DNA of 64,000 nt, taken from NCBI RefSeq assembly GCF_949987535.1, contig NC_080064.1, positions 38,016,282 through 38,080,281 of the forward strand, read 5' to 3'. Positions 22,960 through 34,459 of the stretch are shown piece after piece. The DNA is from Balaenoptera acutorostrata (lineage: Eukaryota; Chordata; Mammalia; Artiodactyla; Balaenopteridae). Below the pieces are notes generated by a model. The model saw nothing but the letters and a program-made list of their open reading frames with translations, did no database searches and was not told the origin of the DNA. Positions within the stretch are counted from its first letter, which is position 1. Each line of letters begins with the position of its first letter. Position numbers and translations under genes: made by a program.

Positions 22960-24300
22960 CCTAAACCAGTCTCTGGCCTCGAAGAGATGGTCCCAGTTCT
23001 ATGGGTAACACAGGATACAGCACACAATCTTAGCTCACAATGAAATATGGTACAGCGGAATCATGCACAGATGCAATGACATGCTGGGGAAATGAGGGGA
23101 TTGGAGCTTGGATCTGGAATGATGAAGAAGCAGACTGCATGGCATAGTTGTCAGGGCCTGGTGCCAGCCTTGCTGGCCCTCAGCAGGCTCTTGAATTGGA
23201 CCACAGGATCCAAGGGGCTGAGAAAGAGAGCGATGCCTCCATGCACAAACCCATGGACTCTCCCAATAGCTCCCCAGGCAGGGATTCTCACTCTTGGGGA
23301 AAATTAGTCGGGTCTCGTCAAGTTGGTATCATCCATTTGCTAGAAGATCCCGCATTGAAGGCTGGTTCTGAGCTGTCCAGGGTTTAGAAATAATTCTGCC
23401 CTTTAGGGACATTCATGGATTGGAAAGAATTCAGATTTTCCTTAAATGTGCTCCTGCCCTCTACTATTATGTCACTAGAGGGTCAGCTCATGAAGGCAAG
23501 ATCTTGTTTAAGGTACCTCCAGCGCCTTAGCAGAATACCTAGCACACAGTAAGGGTTCAGTAGGTATTAGTTGAATGAATGACTACTGAATGAAAAGACA
23601 CTCAGCCGTGAGCACCTGGAGGTGAGTCTAGATTTAAGGTCTCCCTCTCTTTCCGGGAATTTTGACTGACACTGACAAGGGGTTTGGATCCAAGGATTTG
23701 AGAGGCCCTGCTGAGGGGCAGGCTGGAGGGTATGGATCTCTCCTCACTTTCTTGTCTCAGATTCCTTTCATCTAGGTAAAGTACATAGGCCCCTGCTTCT
23801 CCTGGCTGTAAGCTTCCAGAGTGGCCCATTTATTGCCTTGATTTGCACACGGGTCCTCTGAGAACTTGAACTTTGTTCTTGAATTCTCAGATAGCCCAAC
23901 CCAAAGTAAGCAGGAAGTGCCAGCAAATAAAACACCGGTATAGACTCAGAAACTTGGGAAGAGGACATTTCCTCATCCCTCTGACCTGACCACATTCCTC
24001 TCAGATTCTAGAAACTTCTCTCAAATGCTGAAATGCTCAGTGAAGCAGGGCTGAGAACTTGTCCCTCCCACCTAGTAGTCCAGAGGGCGACATGCCCTCC
24101 TCCTTCCTAGGAGACACCTATTACTTTCCAGCTTTTCATCTGTTTGAGCCTCTTCCCCCTGCATCCCATGAAGCTGCCTCTGTGCACCCATCTCTGGGTC
24201 TGCATTCCACCTCTTCTACTTTAGCCCCTCTGGACTGTGAATGTTATAGCCCGAGGACAAGGCTGATCCATTTTTCTGTCCTTTTTTGCACCTAGAAAAA
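22960..24300. other. Gene-free stretch with an L2 tail
   Basis: 23460-23590 resembles an L2 3' terminus ('cctagcacacagtaagggtt', 'ttgaatgaatgac'). The rest looks like unique non-coding DNA. Confidence 0.4.
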
Positions 24301-24308
24301 GGACTAGG

Positions 24309-24666
24309 TGCTATGGTCTGAATGTTTGCCTCTCTGCACACCCCCCCCACCATTAATATGTTGAAATCCTACTACCCAAGTTGATGGTATTAGTACATGT
24401 GGCATTTGGGAGGTGTATAAGTCATGAGGGTGGAACCATCATGAATGGGATTAGTGCCTTATAAAAGAGGCTCCTCCGGAGAGATCCCTTGCCCCTTCTG
24501 CCCTGTGAGGATACAATGAGTCTGTGACCTAGAAGAGGGCCCTTAGCTGATCATGCTGGCACCCTGACCTCAGACTTCCAGCCTCCAGAATGGTTAGCAA
24601 TAAATTTCTGCTGTTTATAAACCACCCAGTCTGTGGTATCCAAAGCAGCCTGAACAGACTAAGATA
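24309..24666 (+). mobile_element. MaLR-type (MLT1/MST-like) LTR
   Basis: Characteristic order: 'gctatggtctgaatgtttgc', 'aaatcctactacccaagttg', 'ggcaccctgacctcagactt', 'ataaatttctgctgtttata', ending 'acagactaagata'. The same family lies in reverse at 50681-51229. Confidence 0.75.
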
Positions 24667-24689
24667 CTCGTGCTTAGTAAATGCCCAGT

Positions 24690-25020
24690 AAATGTTAGCT
24701 GAAAGCATGATTCCCTCCATTATTCTCTCCCTTTTCTTAGCTCCAGTTTCTTCCACTGGACCCTTCCCCTTAGCACATGTTCACGTTCAAATTCCCCACA
24801 TAGTGAAAAACTCTTCCTCCATCTGCTTTTCTCTCAAGCCACTAACCCATCACTTTCCTTCCCTTTACTATATTCTTGAGAAGTCTGCCCTCTGATTCTC
24901 CACATCTCTGTCTCCTCTTCACTCCTAAATCCAGGCCATCAGGCTCAGGATTAACCATTCCACTGAGCCAGCTCTCCAAAAAGTCACCAATGACCTTCAT
25001 GTCAACCGAATATAAAAGTT
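24690..25020 (+). repeat. L2 LINE ORF2 relic
   Basis: Wording like L2 ORF2 ('ccaaaaagtcaccaatgacc', 'aacccatcactttccttccc'). Confidence 0.5.
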
Positions 25021-25129
25021 TCTGCTGTGGAGATTAGAAAGCATGAATATAAAGAGTATGGCAGATAGCATATGCTCAGTAAAATGGTAGTTGTTCTTAT
25101 TTGTTTTATTTCCCTAACGTTACTCACTT

Positions 25130-25465
25130 ACTTTTTATAAATTTATTTGTTAATTAATTTATTTATTGGATGCATTGGGTCTTCATTGCTGTGCGCGGGC
25201 TTTCTCTAGTTGTGGTGAGTGGGGGCCACTCTTTGCTGTGGTGTATGGGCTTCTCATTGCGGTGGCCTCTCTTGTTGCGGAGCACGGACTCTAGGCACGC
25301 GGGCTTCAGTAGTTGTGGCACGCAGGCTCTAGAGCGCAGGCTCAGTAGCTGTGGAGCACTGGCCTAGTTGTTCCGCAGCTTGTGGGATCTTCCTGGACCA
25401 GGGATTGAACCCGTGTCCCCTGCATTGGCAGGTGGATTCTTAACCACTGTGCCACCAGGGAAGTA
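25130..25465 (-). repeat. CHR-type SINE
   Basis: Older full-length minus copy with a TTAATTAATTTATTTA tail side. Confidence 0.85.
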
Positions 25466-25538
25466 CCTGGTACCTCTTTTTAATCTTTTTTTTTTTTCTC
25501 TCCCTCCCTCCACTCATTATAAAGGTAATATAGTTTTT

Positions 25539-25853
25539 TTTTTTTTTTTTTTTTTTAGAAAGTCTTTATTTATTTATTTATTTACTTATGGCTGTGTTGG
25601 GTCTTCGTTTCTGTGCGAGGGCTTTCTCCAGTTGTGGCAAGTGGGGGCCATCTCTTCATCGCGGTGCACGGGCTTCTCACTATCACGGCCTCTCTTGTTG
25701 CAGAGCACAGGCTCCAGACGCGCAGGCTCAGTAATTGTGGCTCACGGGCCCAGTTGCTCCGTGGTATGTGGGATCTTCCCAGACCAGGGCTCGAACCCGT
25801 GTCCCCTGCATTGGCAGGCAGACTCTCAACCACTGCGCCACCAGGGAAGCCCC
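25539..25853 (-). repeat. CHR-type SINE, young-looking
   Basis: Exact AAAGGTAATATAGTTTT target duplication flanks it (about 25522-25538 and 25854-25870). Confidence 0.9.
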
Positions 25854-25869
25854 CAAAGGTAATATAGTT

Positions 25870-26560
25870 TTATACTAGCCTCTTTACCTAGAAAACCAGA
25901 GCTCAGAGCAAAATTTACATGCTAAGGCTTTATTGTGAGGTTCTACAAACAATATTCAGGACAAGAATGAGGGAAAAACAGAAAGGAAGGGAAAGAAAAC
26001 AAAAGGTGAAGTGCCTCACAGATAGCCACAGCTTTATAAGAAGATACAGCTAATTGCTCAGTTATATAGGTCTGAGAAACCATATAAAATGACGATATGG
26101 TGTCTAGGAACCGTTTACTGGGGAGAGGAAGAGAAAACTATCTGTTGGCTCTTTGCTTCTATCTCTCATTGGTCAATTTCCTTATACCGTATGAGATATT
26201 AACTCCCCTGTACTTCCAGGTTGTTTCCTGGCTCCTCAGTGCAGTCTTGGGAGATTGATCCCAATTACAGCAAGGGCTTCAGCTTACTCTGGAAGTGGTG
26301 TTAAGTGGCCAGATTCTCTGTGGGTCTGGTTAAGTCGGACCTGAGTGTCATAGCTGCTGCAGCTCCTGCTATAGCAGGTGCAATAGAGAAAATACAGAAG
26401 TCTGGTCCACACACTTGGGGAAGCTGAGGCAGACTACTGCATCAGGAGGTGGGTCAGTTCACAGTAGTGACTAGCTCTCCACAGAGTGGAGAGGCTGGAA
26501 GCAGGTAGGTCCAAGTGAGTCTGGAGAGATACTCAACTGGATTCAATAAAAGAGCTATGT
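25870..26560. other. Gene-free stretch
   Basis: The reverse complement of the left part carries an AATAAA-like signal (TTTATT near 25930), which may mark an old LTR, but I cannot place the family. Confidence 0.3.
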
Positions 26561-26689
26561 TTCAAAAACTTGATAAATACAGAAGAAAAACAAAATAACC
26601 TATACATCCACTAATCAAATGCAACTATTGCAATTATTTTGGTGTGTTTCCGTCCAATCTCTTTCCTTATGCATATAGGTTTTTCTTTT

Positions 26690-27760
26690 TTTTTTTTAAT
26701 TTGAAAGTATTTTCTAACTTTTTAATTGGAGTATAACATAATGGAAAAGTGTACATATTAAGTGTATAACTTGATAAATTTTCACAAATTTATCATATCC
26801 TTATAAATTAAATCAAGAAATAGATCATTAATATCACCCTACAAGCTTCGCCTCTTGCCCATTTCCAGTCTCTACATCTCCAAGGGTAATCACTATCCTG
26901 ACTTCTGACAACATAGATTAGTTTTTTTTTAATTTTCTAAAAATTAATTAATTAACTTATTTTTGGCTGCGTTGGGCCTTCATTGCTGCGCACAGGTTTT
27001 CTCTAGTTGCAGGGAGTGGGGGTTACTCTTCATTGCAGTGTGCGGGCTTCTCATTGCAGTGGCTTCTCTTGTTGCAGAACACAGGCCCTAGAGCGCCCAG
27101 GCATCAGTAGTTGTGGTGCATGGGCTCAGTAGTTGTGGCTTGCAGGCTCTAGAATGGAGGCTCGGTAGTTGTGGTGCACGGGCTTAGTTGCTCCACGGCA
27201 TGTGGGATCTTCCCAGACCAGGGCTTGAACCTGTGTCCCCTGCATTGGCAGGCAGATTCTTTTTTTAAAAAAATATTTTTAGATTTATTTATTGATCGAT
27301 TGATTGATTGCTATGTTGGGTCTTCGTTTCTGTGCGAGGGCTTTCTCTAGTTGCGGCAAGCGGGGGCCACTCTTCATCGCGGTGCGCGGGCCTTTCATTA
27401 TTGCGGCCTCTCTTGTTGCGGAGCACAGGCTCCAGACGCGCAGGCTCAGTAGTTGTGGCTCACGGGCCTAGTTGCTCCGCGGCACGTGGGATCTTCCCAG
27501 ACCAGGGCTCGAACCCGTGTCCCCTGCATTAGCAGGCAGATTCTTAACCACTGCACCACCAGGGAAGTCCCCATAGATTAGTTTTTACTGGTTTTATACT
27601 TCATAAATATGGAATTATACAGTATATGTACTCTCTCATGTCTGCTTTATTTCATTCAACAGTAAGTTTGGGAAATTTATTCATGTTGTTCCTTTTCACT
27701 GCTGTATAACATTCCAGTTCCAGAATTTCTATTTAGCACTTTTTTGAAACTGACTCTTTT
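26690..27760 (-). mobile_element. Old L1 3'UTR, antisense, with nested SINEs
   Basis: L1 wording on both sides (26700-26920 and 27573-27760). A SINE with CATAGATTAGTTT target duplication (26908-26920 and 27573-27585) splits it. The flank at 27573-27695 is the sequence copied into the composite at 13693-14207. Confidence 0.7.
26921..27572 (-). repeat. CHR-type SINE interrupted by a second CHR SINE
   Basis: The outer copy is 26921-27262 plus 27546-27572. The inner copy, 27263-27532, is 5'-truncated. GCAGGCAGATTCT (about 27249-27261 and 27533-27545) is the inner target duplication. Confidence 0.75.
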
Positions 27761-28390
27761 TCTTTCATGCCATTGCATTCTTATCTTCTGACTCAGTTTG
27801 GATTTTGGAAGGCTAGAGAGAGTTTCTGATGGTCTTAGGGAAGGAGTGCCCCTCACTCATTTGAGAAAGCTCCCAGAAGTTATTGCTCTGGAGAATGTGG
27901 TAGCTGATATGAAGGCTACAAGTGTCATAATCATTTTGCCACCATAAAGAGGTCAACTTCAGGATGAATATGCGAGATTGGAAAGCAGAGAGAAGAAATA
28001 GAAAGAAACTGGGATGCTGATGACATTGTCGAGCTGCTGAATCAAACCAACCTTGAAGCCTGTTTATGTGAGTCCATAAATTTCCTCTATTGTCAAAGCC
28101 AGCTTAAATTAGGTTTTCTGTTAAGAGCAACACAGAGTCTTAACTTATCTATGGGTCAGTACTAGAGGCTTTGGGAATACAGAAGAGGAGTACCTAACTC
28201 AGTCTGAGCCAGTAGGGAAGGCTTCTCCATAAAGATGTTTTGGGAGTAGAGGATATTTGAAGGAAAGGGTGTCCTAGGTAGGAACAGCATATGCAAAGAC
28301 CCAAGGTGAGAGAAAAAATGGTGTGCTTAGGAAACCATTCACCATCCTCACATGTACTCAAGCTGGAAACCTAAGAGTCATTCCAGTGTT
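27761..28390. other. Gene-free stretch
   Basis: Unique-looking DNA, no recognised feature. Confidence 0.4.
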
Positions 28391-28397
28391 TTTGTTT

Positions 28398-28685
28398 TTT
28401 TTAATCGAAGTATAGTTGATTTACAATGGTGTGCCAGTCTCTGCTGTACAGCAAAGTGACTCAGTTATACACAGAGACATTTCTTTTTTATATTCTTTTC
28501 CATTATGGTTCATCACAGGATATTGAATATAGTTCCCTGTGCTATGCATTAGGACCCTGTAGTTTATCCATTATAAATGTAATAGTTTGCATCTACCAAC
28601 CCCGAACTCCCAGTCCATCTCTCTCCCTCCCCCCAACCCCACCTTGGCAACTACAAGTCTGTTCTCTATGTTTTTTTTTTTTAAT
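28398..28685 (-). mobile_element. L1 3'UTR fragment, antisense
   Basis: Cetartiodactyl-type L1 3'UTR words ('gaagtatagttgatttacaa', 'atagttccctgtgctatgca'), starting with its T-run. The same module occurs at 50244-50455 and 51910-52096. Confidence 0.8.
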
Positions 28686-28821
28686 TTCCTACATCTAGTG
28701 GATCACTGAGTGCTGCCAATTCTACTCCTAAATATTTCTAAAATTTGTGTCTGCTCCATGATGAGTGTGAGCTGCTGTCCTAGGACAGACCCTGGGAGAA
28801 ACACACTCAACAGACAGAATG

Positions 28822-29202
28822 TGGGGCTTCCCTGGTGGCACAGTGGTTAAGAATCTGCCTGCCAATGCAGGGGACACGAGTTCGAACCCTGGTCTGGGAA
28901 GATCCCACATGCCACGGATCAACTAAGCCCGTGCGCCACAACTACTGAGTCTACGCTCTAGAGCCCGTGAGCCACAACTACTGAGCCTGCGTTCCACAAC
29001 TACTGAAGCCCACGTGCTTAGAGCCCGTGTTCCACAGCAAGAGAAGCCACCTCAATGAGAAGCCCACGCACCGCAACGAAGAGTAGCCCCCGCTCGCCAC
29101 TACTAGAGAAAGCCGCGCACATCAACGAAGACCCAACACAACCAATAAATAAATAAATAAATAATAAAATAAAATTTTTTTTTTAAATAAATAAATAAAA
29201 TA
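28822..29202 (+). repeat. CHR-type SINE
   Basis: Full-length; the tail contains a T10 run (29175-29184) followed by AAATAAAT and the next SINE. Confidence 0.85.
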
Positions 29203-29545
29203 GGACTTCCCTGGTGGCACAGTGGTTAAGAATCTGCCTGCCAAGGCAGGGGCCATGGGTTCGAGCCCTGGTCCAGGAAGATCCCACATGCCGCGGAGCA
29301 GCCAAGCCCATGCACCACAACTACTGAGTCTGCAGGCCACAACTACTGAAGCCTGCGCGCCTAGAGCCGGTGCTCCACAACAAGTGCAGCAAGAGAAGCC
29401 ACCGCAATGAGAAGCCCGCGCACCGCAACAAAGAGTAGCCCCTGCTCGCCACAACTAGAGAAAGCCCACACGTAGCAACGAAGACCCAATGCAGCCAAAA
29501 AGTAATTAATTAATTAATTAATTAATTAAAAATAATAAATAAAAT
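29203..29545 (+). repeat. CHR-type SINE
   Basis: Directly follows the previous copy in the same orientation; has an extra 'gtgcagcaagagaa' stutter in the body. Confidence 0.85.
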
Positions 29546-29556
29546 AAATATTTTAA

Positions 29557-29670
29557 GGGACCTCCATGGTGGTCCAGTGGTTAAGACTTCCTTCCAGTGT
29601 AGGTGGTACGGGTTCGATCCCTGGTCAGGGAGCTAAGATCCCCATGCCTCATGGCCAAAAAACCAAAACA
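29557..29670 (+). repeat. Short tRNA-derived SINE
   Basis: Third head-to-tail SINE in this cluster, diverged head GGGACCTCCATGGTGGTCCA. Confidence 0.8.
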
Positions 29671-29728
29671 TAAAACAGAAGCAATATTGTAACAAATCCA
29701 ATAAAGACTTTAAAAATGGTCCACATCA

Positions 29729-30080
29729 GGGCTTCCCTGGTGGCGCAGTGGTTGAGAATCTGCCTGCTAATGCAGGGGACACGGGTTCGAGCCCTGGTCT
29801 GGGAAGATCCCACATGCCACGGAGCAGCTGGGCCCGTGAGCCACAATTGCTGAGCCTGCGCGTCTGGAGCCTGTGCCCCGCGACGGGAGGGGCCGCGATA
29901 GAGAAAGGCCCGCGCACCGCGATGAAGAGCGGTCCCCGCACCGCGATGAAGAGTGGCCCCCGCTTGCCGCAACTGGAGAAAGCCCTCGCACGAACCGAAG
30001 ACCCAACACAGCCAAAAATAAATAAATAAATAAATAAATAAATAAAATCAAGTAAAACTTTAAAAAAAAAAAAAAAAAAA
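29729..30080 (+). repeat. CHR-type SINE carrying a 24-bp internal duplication
   Basis: Exact AAAATGGTCCACATCA target duplication (29713-29728 and 30081-30096). Tandem 24-bp units at 29914-29937 and 29938-29961; the same duplication is in the minus copy at 37658-38006. Confidence 0.9.
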
Positions 30081-30342
30081 AAAATGGTCCACATCAAAAA
30101 ACTCTTTAAAAAAAAAAAAATTTTAAGAAAAACCTTTTTTTTTTTGAAAAACTTTTTTTACAATGAAATTTTCAATTGACTGAATGTACTATTTACTTAT
30201 ACTAAATTAAACACTTAATACATAAATGTGAGAAGTTTTATACATTGCTGTCAATTCATTTGCATCTTCATGTTCATTGCAGCACCATTCACAACAGCCA
30301 AGACATGGAAAAACATGTGCCATCAGCAAATGAATGGATAAA

Positions 30343-30343
30343 G

Positions 30344-30383
<40 letters not shown>
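30343..30383. repeat. (CA)n microsatellite
   Basis: About twenty CA units inside the L1 body, joined to a palindrome. Confidence 0.9.
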
Positions 30384-30385
<2 letters not shown>

Positions 30386-30387
30386 TA

Positions 30388-30416
30388 TTATCCAGATATC
30401 ATGGATATCTGGATAA
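30388..30416. repeat. Perfect inverted repeat, 13-bp stem
   Basis: TTATCCAGATATC, spacer ATG, then GATATCTGGATAA. Partial copies recur to 30613. Confidence 0.85.
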
Positions 30417-30540
30417 TATCATATCACACACACACTTTATCATAATAATTATATCATAATTATATCATACCATAATATCATATCACACACATACTTTATT
30501 ATCCAGATATCACTTTATTATCCAGATATTATCCACATAT

Positions 30541-30613
30541 CAAAAGTTCTGTGAGTCATGAATTTAGATAAGGCACAGCAGTGATAGTTTGTCTTTCATC
30601 CATGATATCTGGA
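30541..30613 (+). repeat. 73-bp local duplication, copy inside L1
   Basis: Identical to 31436-31508, which lies in non-L1 DNA beyond the L1 3' end. This copy is therefore the derived one. Confidence 0.9.
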
Positions 30614-31050
30614 CTTTATTATCCAGCCATGAAGAAAGAAGAAAATCCTACAATTTGCAACATGGATGGACCTTGAGGGCATTACGTTAAGTGAAATAAC
30701 ACTGTCTGCAGAGAAAGACAAATACCGTATGGTATGATATCACTTATATGTGGAATCTTAAAAAGCCAAGTTCAGAGAAAGAGAGGGTAAAGGAGTGGTT
30801 ACCAGGGGCCTGGGGTGTGGGGGAAATGAGAAGACATTGGTCAAAGGATACAAATATCTAGTTGTAAGAGTAACAAGTTCTAGGGATCTAATGTACATCA
30901 TGGTGGTTACAGCAAATAATACTGTATTATATACTTGAAGGTGGCTAAAAGAATAGATCTTAAATGTTCTCACCACAAAGAAAGAAATGATAATTATATA
31001 ACAGGACAGAGGTGTTTAGCTAATGCTGTGATGGTAATCATTTTGAAATA

Positions 31051-31247
31051 CAGTTGATCCTCAAACAATACAGGGGTTAGGGCACTGACCCTCGTGCAGT
31101 CAAAAATATGCTTATAACTTCACAATTGGCCCTCCCTGTCTGTGATTCTGCATCTACGGATTCAATCAATCTTGGATTGTGTCGTACTGTAGTATGCATT
31201 TACTGAAGAAAATCCACGTATAAACCTTGTTGTTCAAGGGTCCACTG
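31051..31247 (+). mobile_element. Tigger-like (pogo/TcMar) MITE
   Basis: Starts CAGTTGATCCTCAAACAA and ends as the inverted CAGTGGACCCTTGAACAA, with the TA target duplicated (31049-31050 and 31248-31249). 197 bp, no transposase. Confidence 0.8.
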
Positions 31248-31435
31248 TATATAAGTGTAACAAATAAACATATTATTCACAATGTTGTATGCCAATTATA
31301 TTTCAATAAAGCTGAAAAAAATTTCTACACACTAAGTTTCTGCATTAAGCTTCTAAAGGAGTTTATCCTTGTTACTTCAACTGAGTCACAAATTATCCCC
31401 TAACTAAGCCATGTGAAATGACCATTTATCATGCT

Positions 31436-31508
31436 CAAAAGTTCTGTGAGTCATGAATTTAGATAAGGCACAGCAGTGATAGTTTGTCTTTCATCCATGA
31501 TATCTGGA
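31436..31508 (+). repeat. 73-bp local duplication, source copy
   Basis: Exact match of 30541-30613. Surrounding 31320-32045 otherwise shows no gene. Confidence 0.9.
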
Positions 31509-32059
31509 GCTTCAACTAGATGACATGAAATCTAGGTGCTAGACTCATATGAGTTCTTGTTCCCTCACAGGTCTACTGGTTGATAATGGCTATAAACTAG
31601 AATATTAGGTACTCTGCACACAGACTTTGCCATACGGGATCTCCATGTTGGCTAGTTTGGGATACTTCCTAGCATGATGACTGGGTTTCAAAGGTAGATG
31701 TCTCAAGAGAGGAATGGATGGCCAAGTGGAAATTGCATTGCCTTTGTTAGACTAGCCTGAAATCATACAGTCTAACCATACTATCTTCACTGAACAGTCA
31801 CAGGTCCTTCCCAGTTTCAAGGAGAGGGGAAATATACCCTATCTCTTAAAGGGGAGTATCAATTTTCTGTCAGATGAACCAGAAATACTGCTGTGACCTT
31901 TTACAGAAAATACAATCTTCCACATTCCACCCTCTAGCCACAACAATGAATTTTTTCCTGTATGCACAGTCCACTCACCTCTCCTTGGAGAACCTCCAAA
32001 GTCGCATCACATTAGGATATTTCAGGCGTAGACTGGAGGTCAAGAATCCTATCATCTAG

Positions 32060-32433
32060 GGACTTCCCTGGTGGCACAGTAGTTAAGAATCCGCCTGCTG
32101 GGACTTCCCTGGTGGTGCAGTGGTTAAGAATCTGCCTGCCAATGCAGGGGACATGGGTTCGATCCCTGGTCTGGGAAATCCCATATGCTGCAGAGCAACT
32201 AAGCCAGTGGGCCACAACTACTGAGCCTGCGCTCTAGAGCCCACGAGCCACAACTACTGAGCTCTCGCACCTAGAGCCCGTGCTCCACAATAAGAGAAGC
32301 CACCACAATGAGAAAGCCCGCGCACTGCAACGAAGAGTAGCCCCTGCTTGCAGCAACTAGAGAAAGCCCACATGCAGTAACAAAGACCCAATGCAGCCAA
32401 AAAATAAATTAATTACTTAATTTAAAAAAAATT
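32060..32433 (+). mobile_element. Chimeric insertion: 40-nt SINE head + full SINE
   Basis: CTATCATCTAG target duplication (32049-32059 and 32434-32444) encloses a truncated SINE 5' head (32060-32099) fused to a complete CHR SINE starting at 32100. Confidence 0.8.
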
Positions 32434-32827
32434 CTATCATCTAGATCAGGCTAGCCTCATCTAGATAAGGTTCATTAAGTATAGTTTCCCTCTATGTGAA
32501 GACCTATGAACTTCTGCAGACTTTTCCTCCATAAACCCTACTGGGTGTTCACAAAAAATTGAGGAATATGCAGAAGCTTTTCTTGTTTTGGTGGAAGGGA
32601 ACACCAGCTGCTGGGGAAATTTTCAGAGAAGCGTCTTCCCCATCTTCCCTTCAGATAACAGATTTTATTTAGGCAGTACTCCAGCTCCAAGAGGGCGAGT
32701 AGGACATGTGAAGTGTCCACTATGGAGATGCAGGGACAGAGCTGAGGCCAAGACTGAGGTTAAATCAGAACATCAAAGAATGCTCCCACCTCACCTCGAG
32801 AATATTGTCTTAATATAGCATATTCTT

Positions 32828-33164
32828 TTTTTTTTTTTTTTTTTAAACAATGGAGCCAGGGTTTTTTTTTTTTAATTTTATTTATTAATTTTATTTATTT
32901 ATGGCTGTGTTGGGTCTTCGTTTCTGTGCGAGGGCTTTCTCTAGTTGCGGCAAGCGGGGGCCACTCTTCATCGCGGTGCGCGGGCCTCTCACTATCGCGG
33001 CCTCTCTTGTTGCGGAGCACAGGCTCCAGACGCGCAGGCTCAGTAATTGTGGCTCACGGGCCCAGTTGCTCCGCGGCATGTGGGATCTTCCCAGACCGGG
33101 GCTCGAACCCGTGTCCCCTGCATTGGCAGGCAGATTCTCAACCACTGCGCCACCAGGGAAGCCC
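32828..33164 (-). repeat. CHR-type SINE with extra 3' sequence
   Basis: Exact AATATAGCATATTCTT target duplication (32812-32827 and 33165-33180). Between two T-runs on + lies a 17-nt non-SINE segment (about 32845-32861), i.e. sequence 3' of the SINE carried along. Confidence 0.85.
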
Positions 33165-33455
33165 AATATAGCATATTCTTATGTGTGAAAATTTTAAGTT
33201 ATCATCCTTCTCTGCAGTCAAAACATATAATTTATATAATTTTAAGTTCTGTGATCATGTTTCTAAAAATTACAACTATTATTATTACACAGTTATCAAA
33301 GTAACATACAGTACAAGTTTTGATACTTATTAAACATAAAAATGAGATGGACTGGGGCTTTGTTCTTTTTTTCTTTTCTCCATTTAATTCTTGTACCTGT
33401 GGATGAATATTACTTATTTTCAGAATGAACAGAGTTCAACATCAATTCCATTCTT

Positions 33456-33807
33456 TTTTTTTTTTAATATAGATTTATTTATTTTCGGCTGGGTTGGGTC
33501 TTCATTGCTGTGCATGGCTTTCTCTAGTTGTGATGAACGGGGGCTACTCTTCGTTGTGGTGCGCACGCTTCTCATTGCGGTGGCTTCTCTTGTTGTGGAG
33601 CATGGGCTTTAGGCGTGCGGACTTCAGTAGTTGTGGCACGTGGGCTGAGTAGTTGTGGCACAGGGGCTCTAGAGCACAGGCTCAGTACTTGTAGCGCACT
33701 GGCTTAGTTGCTCCGCGGCATGTGGGATCTTCCAGGACCAGGGCTTGAACCTGTGTCCCCTGCATTGGCTAGCTGATTCTTAACCACTGCACCACCAGGG
33801 AAGCCCC
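33456..33807 (-). repeat. CHR-type SINE
   Basis: Exact TCAATTCCATTCTT target duplication (33442-33455 and 33808-33821). Confidence 0.9.
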
Positions 33808-34459
33808 TCAATTCCATTCTTATTTTTCATTTTTATAGATACAAGCATTGAGATAACTTGTTCACATAAATAAGTGGATGAAAATAGAAATATTTCTAAA
33901 GCAATGTCACTTAGCTGTTTTAACTCTTTCCAAGTTATACTCCAAAAATCACAAAATCTATCACCCAAAATTATTTTTAATGGTCTACCAGCTTTTACCA
34001 ATAGTTTTCAAAACAAAGAATTGGAAATGACTTGCATAAGGGTTTATGATCCAGTCATTAGAGTCATCACTATTTCCAAAAGTTCCTTTGTTTAGTAGCC
34101 TCAATGCACACGCAGGCAATGCATCCTAGGAGCTAGCTGAAAGGTTTGTCTTTTTTAAAACGGAGGAGGAAGACTGTAAAAGGGATGGTGCGTTCTCATG
34201 CCGATCTGTTTTAGAAGACAATATACCACCAATTTGATGACTACTGCTCTGAAAACTCTTGGAAGGCTAGTGTTGTGCCTTGCATGGAACAATCCCAGTG
34301 GCCAGAACTAACAGCAAAAGGCTCAGATCTGGGGAAGGAGGGGGCTGGGTTACAAAAATGACTCAACAGTTCATCAGTTGCAAGGCACCACCTGATTGTA
34401 GCCTTTTGAGAAGTCAGTCTCAAAAAAAAAAAAAAAAGGAGGGAGTCCATTAGATGGGG

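Larger units (their letters stand above)
30265..31320 (+). mobile_element. L1 LINE 3' end with internal rearrangement
   Basis: L1 3' end words: 'attcacaacagccaagacat', 'caacatggatggaccttgag', 'atatgtggaatcttaaaaag', ending 'caataaagctgaaaaaaa'. A (CA)n run and rearranged sequence occupy 30345-30613, and a Tigger-like element splits the 3' end at 31051-31247. Confidence 0.75.

Noticed and set aside
29203..30080. Regularly spaced similar repeats that could suggest a CRISPR-like array
   Set aside because: They are stacked SINEs in a mammalian genome, of unequal length and with A-rich tails.
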